DNA of 10,167 nt from an uncultured Chitinophagales bacterium. GTDB lineage: Bacteria > Bacteroidota > Bacteroidia > Chitinophagales > Chitinophagaceae. The translations under genes were made by a program, and so were the position numbers. A model generated the notes under the pieces. It made no database searches and was not told the DNA's origin. It saw only the letters and a program-made list of their open reading frames with translations. This document shows positions 6,819 through 10,167 of this stretch, in pieces. How positions within the stretch are numbered: the first letter of the stretch is position 1; the number at the start of each line of letters is the position of its first letter. Location of the stretch: positions 1 through 10,167 of the forward strand of contig CAMPIQ010000133.1 in assembly GCA_946886475.1 (NCBI GenBank), written 5' to 3'.

Positions 6819-7249
6819 TGCGGATACAAAACAAACCACATAAGATGACTTTACAGATCGTGATCATCCTCATCCTTATTGGGCTTTCTGCCGGCATACT
6901 CAGCGGACTTGTTGGTGTTGGGGGTGGCATTATTGTAGTGCCGGCCCTGGTATTTTTTCTCGGCTTCAGCCAATATCAGGCGCAGGGTACATCTCTTGGA
7001 TTGTTATTATTACCGGTAGGCATACTTGCTGTAGCAAGTTATTATAACAAAGGACATATTGATATCAAGGTGGTTTGTATTATGGCCATTGCCTTTGTAA
7101 TTGGAGGGTGGCTGGGCAGCCGGCTGGCATTATCCATTTCCCTGTTAGCCGTAAAAAGAATATTTGCGGTAATTCTGTTTTACACGGCATTTAAAATGCT
7201 GGGATGGGATTCAGCCATTTACAGGGGTATCAAAAATATCTTTTCATAG
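6818..7249 (+). CDS. Half-size TSUP (TauE/SafE) membrane transporter
   Basis: This protein of up to 143 residues carries one TauE/SafE repeat with about four membrane helices. The family motif GLVGVGGGIIVVPALV follows the first helix, and QGTSLGLLLLPVG marks the second. Full TSUP proteins have two such repeats in about 250 residues, so this one would need to dimerise, as proposed for other half-size members. The superfamily moves organic or inorganic sulfur anions and other small anions; the substrate here is unknown. ATG 6818 shares a base with the ppa stop (TGATG), matching the coupling seen through this operon. The in-frame ATG at 6845 gives MTLQIVIILILIGLSAG, which looks more like the family N-terminus, so the true start may be either. 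Its 3' end overlaps the opposing NlpC/P60 gene by 20 bases. Confidence 0.88.
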   Translation: MRIQNKPHKMTLQIVIILILIGLSAGILSGLVGVGGGIIVVPALVFFLGFSQYQAQGTSLGLLLLPVGILAVASYYNKGHIDIKVVCIMAIAFVIGGWLGSRLALSISLLAVKRIFAVILFYTAFKMLGWDSAIYRGIKNIFS

Positions 7250-7994
7250 AATGCAACTGGTGTGTTCTTTTACCATTTTCCCTGTTTACGATACCCTGTT
7301 CATCCAGTCTGTCAATTCTTACTTTCCCTGATGCGTGTATGATGGCGTTTGGAGAAAGTACAATCCCCACATGGATCACCCGTCCGTTTTCATTATGAAA
7401 AAAAGCAAGGTCTCCCTCTTTGCTCATGGAAAGATCTTCAACCACAACGCCCTGCGCGGCCTGTTGCCAGGCGTCTCTTTGCAAACGGATGCCGAGAACT
7501 TTAAAAACAGTTTGAACAAAACCACTGCAGTCCACTCCCATGAATGTTTTACCTCCCCACAAATAAGGTGCATTGATCCATGGCTGGATCAGCTTTTGTA
7601 AAAGATCTTTATCAAACGGCCTGGAGGTATCTCTGAAAGTACCATGGTATTTATAATGCTCATCCCATAACAAACGGGTTTCTTCATCAAAGCCGGCCAG
7701 GGTTGAACCCATGGGTGCATTGATCAACTGGTCGGGGAGCGTTACCGGATTGGTGATGCCAGATGCAATAAAAGGATGTGCACTTTCTGCAAGTTCTTTT
7801 GAAACTGTGGTAACCAGATGATACGTAAGCCATCCTTCATACTGGTCAAACAAACTTTTTACCCTGAACCATTCGTCCTTTTGTTCAAGCACCTGCATGG
7901 TCTCACCAAAGAGCAACTGGTTGGTGAGTTCCGATCTGTGTGCCGGCTCCTTTCTAACCGGTGCAGCAGCCACCGATGATATAGCATATTCCAT
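7230..7994 (-). CDS. SH3-domain NlpC/P60 peptidase (gamma-D-glutamyl-diamino acid endopeptidase type)
   Basis: This 254-residue cysteine peptidase is of the type that cuts peptidoglycan-derived peptides between gamma-D-Glu and the diamino acid. Residues 1-65 form a bacterial SH3 domain (ISSVAAAPVRKEPAHRSEL...LLFGETMQVLEQKDEWFRV...YEGWL). The NlpC/P60 domain spans about 130-254, with Cys156 in GVDCSGFVQ, His208 in IHVGIVL and His220 in IIHASG as the expected triad. The layout resembles Bacillus YkfC and dipeptidyl-peptidase VI. As no signal peptide is visible, a cytoplasmic role in murein peptide recycling is plausible. The start at 7994 is chosen over the upstream ATG at 8282 because the domain begins right after it, AGGAA precedes it at good spacing, and the upstream extension translates the tandem repeat into low-complexity sequence. 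Confidence 0.9.
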   Translation of the reverse strand: MEYAISSVAAAPVRKEPAHRSELTNQLLFGETMQVLEQKDEWFRVKSLFDQYEGWLTYHLVTTVSKELAESAHPFIASGITNPVTLPDQLINAPMGSTLAGFDEETRLLWDEHYKYHGTFRDTSRPFDKDLLQKLIQPWINAPYLWGGKTFMGVDCSGFVQTVFKVLGIRLQRDAWQQAAQGVVVEDLSMSKEGDLAFFHNENGRVIHVGIVLSPNAIIHASGKVRIDRLDEQGIVNRENGKRTHQLHSMKRYF

Positions 7995-7999
7995 ATAAA

Positions 8000-8004
8000 T
8001 TCCT
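8000..8004 (-). promoter_or_regulatory. Shine-Dalgarno deciding the NlpC/P60 start
   Basis: On the minus strand AGGAA lies five bases before the ATG at 7994. It supports that start over the longer upstream reading frame. Confidence 0.6.
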
Positions 8005-8022
8005 GATGATTGATTTTGATTA

Positions 8023-8034
8023 TGCAAATTTGCA
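8023..8034. promoter_or_regulatory. 12-base palindrome, possible shared divergent promoter or operator
   Basis: TGCAAATTTGCA is perfectly symmetrical. Its core CAAATTTG reads the same on both strands and matches the TAnnTTTG -7 consensus at every fixed base except the first. It lies between the divergent peptidase and sigma-factor genes, 28 bases before the peptidase ATG and about 25 before the ATG at 8058. No good -33 element was found for either direction, so an operator role is equally possible. Confidence 0.4.
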
Positions 8035-8049
8035 GAGAAAGCATCATAT

Positions 8050-8054
8050 AGGAG
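8050..8054 (+). promoter_or_regulatory. Shine-Dalgarno before the leader ORF of the sigma gene
   Basis: AGGAG is followed after three bases by ATG 8058. It is one of the clearest ribosome-binding sequences in a window where most genes lack one, though the spacing is slightly short. Confidence 0.5.
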
Positions 8055-8057
8055 CAT

Positions 8058-8096
8058 ATGAGCTGTGAGCTGCGAGCTGTGAGCTGCGAGCTGTGA
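8058..8096 (+). CDS. Putative 12-codon leader ORF upstream of the sigma factor
   Basis: ATG 8058 follows AGGAG and encodes MSCELRAVSCEL, almost entirely from the 14-base tandem repeat, before TGA at 8094-8096. That TGA overlaps the GTG at 8093 (GTGA), the first possible start of the sigma frame apart from one unlikely CTG. The arrangement would allow translational coupling by termination and re-initiation. The peptide itself probably has no function. Whether it is translated is inference from the ribosome-binding sequence and the overlap only. Confidence 0.35.
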   Translation: MSCELRAVSCEL

Positions 8097-8102
8097 GCTG
8101 CC
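8061..8102. repeat. Tandem repeat, 3 x 14 bases (6 x 7-base subunits)
   Basis: The unit AGCTGTGAGCTGCG occurs at 8061-8074 and 8075-8088. A third copy at 8089-8102 differs only in its last base (C for G). Each unit is two heptamers, AGCTGTG and AGCTGCG. The 14-base period is not a multiple of three, so gain or loss of a unit changes the reading frame relation between the ATG at 8058 and the sigma factor frame. The array sits immediately upstream of, and into, the N-terminal coding part of the sigma gene. It is not a CRISPR array: there are no spacers. Confidence 0.95.
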
Positions 8103-8707
8103 AAACCAAAAAAACACATACCCTGTTGGTTCCCCGTAATTACAACCATATACCTGATAATGAGCTCCTGGATCTTTATTACAAGGATAAGAACCAGGAA
8201 TGGATAGGCATATTGCTTGAAAGATATACTTTGTTATTACTGGGTGTTTGCATGAAATATATGAAGGAAGAGCATGAAGCAAAAGATTGTGTGCAACAGG
8301 TTTTTTTGAAAGTGCTGACAGAAGTTTCCAAATACAGGATCGATTACTTCAAGTCCTGGCTATATATGGTGGCTAAGAACCATTGCCTGATGAAACTGAG
8401 AGATAAGGGGGGAAGAACCATCCGTGAGCTGAACCACGATCACGCTGCCTCATCTGAAACGCAGAAATCGGAACTGCTCGAGAACGAACAAACCTACGAC
8501 CTGCTTGAAGAAGCGCTTAATGAGCTGAGTAATGAGCAAAGACAATGTGTAATTTTGTTCTATCTTAAAAAATACAGTTATACTCAAATAACAGAAAAAA
8601 CCGGGTATAGCCTGATGCAGGTGAAAAGTTATATTCAGAACGGCAAGAGAAATCTCAGGATCATTCTTGACCGCAAACTGAAAGAAAAGAAAGAGAAAAA
8701 TCAATGA
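8093..8707 (+). CDS. ECF-type RNA polymerase sigma factor
   Basis: This sigma-70 family protein of up to 204 residues redirects RNA polymerase to a specific promoter set. Region 2 spans about 22-105, with HEAKDCVQQVFLKV and the -10-recognition helix area FKSWLYMVAKNHCLMKL. Region 4 spans about 136-192 and has the helix-turn-helix YSYTQITEKTGYSLMQVKSYIQNGKRNL. There is no region 1 or 3, as expected for the ECF class, and the long Lys/Glu tail is ordinary. The start is uncertain. The frame opens only after TGA 8066-8068, has no ATG before region 2, and offers GTG 8093 (inside the tandem repeat) or TTG 8126 (preceded by an A-rich stretch). It overlaps the downstream membrane protein gene by four bases (ATGA), the normal layout for a sigma/anti-sigma pair. 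The target regulon cannot be deduced from the window. Confidence 0.92.
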   Translation: MSCQTKKTHTLLVPRNYNHIPDNELLDLYYKDKNQEWIGILLERYTLLLLGVCMKYMKEEHEAKDCVQQVFLKVLTEVSKYRIDYFKSWLYMVAKNHCLMKLRDKGGRTIRELNHDHAASSETQKSELLENEQTYDLLEEALNELSNEQRQCVILFYLKKYSYTQITEKTGYSLMQVKSYIQNGKRNLRIILDRKLKEKKEKNQ

Positions 8708-9063
8708 GCGAAAACCTGAAGGACATATTATCCCATCTCAATCCTGACATTGACCAGGAAACGCTCTTGCTGTATCTGCAGGGAAAACTATCAACTGAAC
8801 AACAACATGAGGTTGAAAAGCAGATGATGGATAATGATTTTGAAGCTGACGCCCTGGAAGGACTCCAGGATTTCAAAAACAAAAAGAATATCAACGTTCT
8901 GGTTGAACAATTAAACCGTGACCTCAAGAAAAGAACCGAAAAGAAAAAACGGTCAAGACGCAATCGTGAAATTCACATCGATCCCTGGACCATCATCTCC
9001 ATCGTGCTCATTCTATTGCTTGCCATTATGGCCTTTGTAATTATCAGGCAAAAAATGGGATAA
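8704..9063 (+). CDS. Single-pass membrane protein, probable anti-sigma factor
   Basis: This 119-residue protein has a soluble N-terminus, a basic stretch (residues 74-89, rich in Lys and Arg), one membrane helix (about 94-115, WTIISIVLILLLAIMAFVII) and a six-residue tail. The positive-inside rule places the N-terminus in the cytoplasm, where it could hold the sigma factor. The N-terminal pattern DIDQETLLLYLQGKLSTEQQ followed by EVEKQMMDNDFEADALEGL resembles the short anti-sigma-like domain found beside Bacteroidota ECF sigma factors. No zinc-binding HxxxCxxC motif of the ZAS family is present, and the periplasmic part is almost absent, so any signal would have to come from within the membrane or the cytoplasm. 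Its ATG overlaps the sigma stop (ATGA). The function is inferred from position and topology; direct family recognition is weak. Confidence 0.75.
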   Translation: MSENLKDILSHLNPDIDQETLLLYLQGKLSTEQQHEVEKQMMDNDFEADALEGLQDFKNKKNINVLVEQLNRDLKKRTEKKKRSRRNREIHIDPWTIISIVLILLLAIMAFVIIRQKMG

Positions 9064-9068
9064 AAAGC

Positions 9069-9099
9069 AGAAGCCAATGGCAAATGGCCAATGGCTTCT
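9069..9099 (-). terminator. Hairpin between convergent genes, terminator for the minus-strand lipoprotein
   Basis: AGAAGCCA (9069-9076) pairs with TGGCTTCT (9092-9099). After one mismatch, TGGC pairs with GCCA, leaving a five-base loop. On the minus strand it is followed by GC and a run of five T (9062-9066 read in reverse), which suits an intrinsic terminator for the gene ending at 9108. On the plus strand there is no T-run, so termination of the sigma operon here would be weaker. Confidence 0.72.
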
Positions 9100-9107
9100 C
9101 TCAACGC

Positions 9108-10124
9108 TTACTGATACTGAATATAAATAGGCTTTGGTCTGAGGTCAAGGATTTCCTTCCTTGTCATTAATTCTGCCTGGTTTGAATATTCCGTATCGTT
9201 CACATAGAATAATTTAAATCCGGTAAACTGCACAGGTTGTGGAGTGATCCAGCTATAGTAAGTACTTTTCTTTTGCGCTGTTGGTCCCCATCCATCCATA
9301 TCCATAATGATCTGCACTTCAGGTTGCAATTTGATATTACTGTAACCGGTCACCATACCCTGGGTAAATCGATGCACCATGAACATTTTTGGCGGGATGT
9401 TATTTTTCCGTACCAGTTCGGCCAGGTAATTGGAAACAAAGTTGATATCTGTTGCATCAACCGAGCCTATCACCGATCCGGGTTTTTTATTTCCTTTCGC
9501 CTTCATGGCAAATTCAGGATCTATTCCAAGGTGTACATTGGGCATGGACAGATATTTTTCAAAAAGAGGGATCTCCGTTTCCAGATCACTCAATCCCACC
9601 TGCACATCAATAAAAACGAGCGCATCGATCTCTTTGGCCCATTTCAATATGGTATCGATCTGGCTATGCGGCATCCTTGCACGGTACTTTCCATCTTTGC
9701 CTGGCGCAGCCTGAGCAGTAACCGCAATATAATGCAGGGCCGGGATGGATTTGATCACCGAATCGGCCTCACTCCATTTTCTTACCTCTTCAAGAAGTTT
9801 TGGGATCATTTCCTTTTTAGGCCATTTGCCCAGGGCTCCCATCCGGTTGGAATACAGGTTACCGTAATAAGCAACCACCCTGTTAAAAGGAAGAATGGCG
9901 CCTGGTAAAGGATACTCATGTTTTACAGGCCACCGGCCGGAAGTATCGCCATTGGCCAGATAAGCCTGCAGACGGTCGTACAAAGCGGTATCAAGTGTGG
10001 GACCTTTTTGAACATTTTCCTGTTTACCTGGAACAGAATCAGAATTTGAAGATTTAACTTCTTTAGCCTCGTTGTTGCATGCAATAAGAACCAGCAAAGC
10101 TAATAGCGGGATACAGTTTTTCAT
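9108..10124 (-). CDS. Conserved lipoprotein of unknown function, TIM-barrel-like
   Basis: This 338-residue protein (from ATG 10124) has a lipoprotein signal: MKNCIPLLALLVLIAC, Cys16 in lipobox LIAC, then a Ser/Glu/Lys-rich linker. The main domain (about 80-338) has repeated strand-helix units, including RVVAYYGNLYSNRMGALGKW, ALVFIDVQVGLSDL, VHLGIDPEFAM, VIGSVDATDINFVSNYLAEL, PKMFMVHRFTQGM and VQIIMDMDGWGP. Asp and Glu residues sit at the ends of predicted strands (IDPEF, MDMDG), as in sugar-acting TIM barrels. Similar blocks (YYGNP..MGILG, LDPEW, HMDG) occur in uncharacterised actinobacterial lipoproteins as I recall, but no function is known to me. An ATG at 10136 would add MPLN before the signal. 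I prefer 10124 for the better signal peptide. It faces the sigma operon tail to tail. Confidence 0.8.
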   Translation of the reverse strand: MKNCIPLLALLVLIACNNEAKEVKSSNSDSVPGKQENVQKGPTLDTALYDRLQAYLANGDTSGRWPVKHEYPLPGAILPFNRVVAYYGNLYSNRMGALGKWPKKEMIPKLLEEVRKWSEADSVIKSIPALHYIAVTAQAAPGKDGKYRARMPHSQIDTILKWAKEIDALVFIDVQVGLSDLETEIPLFEKYLSMPNVHLGIDPEFAMKAKGNKKPGSVIGSVDATDINFVSNYLAELVRKNNIPPKMFMVHRFTQGMVTGYSNIKLQPEVQIIMDMDGWGPTAQKKSTYYSWITPQPVQFTGFKLFYVNDTEYSNQAELMTRKEILDLRPKPIYIQYQ

Positions 10125-10142
10125 ATTTAATGGCATAAAGTC

Positions 10143-10150
10143 CGAAGATA
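10143..10150 (-). promoter_or_regulatory. Possible -7 element for the terminal lipoprotein gene
   Basis: On the minus strand TATCTTCG matches TAnnTTTG at all but one fixed base. It lies six bases before the ATG at 10136 and eighteen before the preferred ATG at 10124, a spacing close to that of the stronger promoter at 5501. The -33 region falls at the window edge and cannot be judged well. Confidence 0.4.
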
Positions 10151-10167
10151 TTCAAACTGGTATGTAT

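Noticed and set aside
8061..8102. CRISPR array
   Set aside because: The units are directly contiguous with no spacers and no cas gene nearby. It is a simple tandem repeat.
7995..8282. N-terminal extension of the NlpC/P60 gene to an ATG at 8282
   Set aside because: The extra residues translate the tandem repeat and run into the sigma coding region on the other strand. AGGAA and the SH3 start support ATG 7994.
9237..9908. A 223-codon open frame on the plus strand opposite the terminal lipoprotein gene
   Set aside because: The lipoprotein on the other strand has a lipobox, a terminator and protein-like patterning. The plus-strand frame is His/Phe/Arg-rich without motifs.

Overview
The window looks like chromosomal DNA from a Bacteroidota bacterium, most likely in or near the Chitinophagaceae. 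The reasons are AT-leaning composition, A-rich or weak ribosome binding sites before most starts, a TAnnTTTG-type -7 promoter element at 5501, an N-terminal PhoH sequence of the kind found in this phylum, and a large secreted M14 peptidase with a C-terminal amidotransferase-like domain. This placement rests on family resemblance only. I see no rRNA, tRNA, CRISPR array, transposase or phage gene.

Layout. Bases 1-387 hold the 3' end of an unrecognised gene that stops at 193, although its frame stays open to 387. It is followed at 384 by a VOC/PhnB-like protein. After an empty stretch (879-1322) comes a large minus-strand secreted zinc carboxypeptidase (1323-3899). A 380-base divergent spacer with several inverted repeats separates it from phoH (4280-5287), which ends in a textbook intrinsic terminator (5361-5419).

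A tight four-gene plus-strand operon follows (5514-7249): a small lipoprotein, the fluoride channel CrcB/FluC, a family I inorganic pyrophosphatase and a half-size TSUP (TauE/SafE) transporter. Successive genes overlap by 11, 1 and 1 bases. Pyrophosphatase is a classical fluoride-inhibited enzyme, so a fluoride-tolerance role is a reasonable inference, with the lipoprotein and TSUP protein as unproven partners. The operon has its own promoter, which lies so close to the first ATG that the mRNA may be leaderless. A 15-base palindrome sits just upstream of it.

The operon converges, with a 20-base overlap, on a minus-strand SH3/NlpC-P60 peptidase gene (7230-7994). Divergent from that gene is an ECF-type sigma factor (8093-8707) overlapping by 4 bases a single-pass membrane protein that is probably its anti-sigma factor (8704-9063). 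The sigma leader is the most unusual part of the window. It carries three copies of a 14-base repeat (six 7-base subunits) just after a Shine-Dalgarno and ATG. In the present copy number this ATG opens a 12-codon ORF whose TGA overlaps the putative GTG start of the sigma gene. With one 14-base unit fewer, the same ATG would read in frame into the sigma factor. The window ends with a minus-strand lipoprotein of unknown function (9108-10124), with a hairpin terminator between it and the sigma operon.
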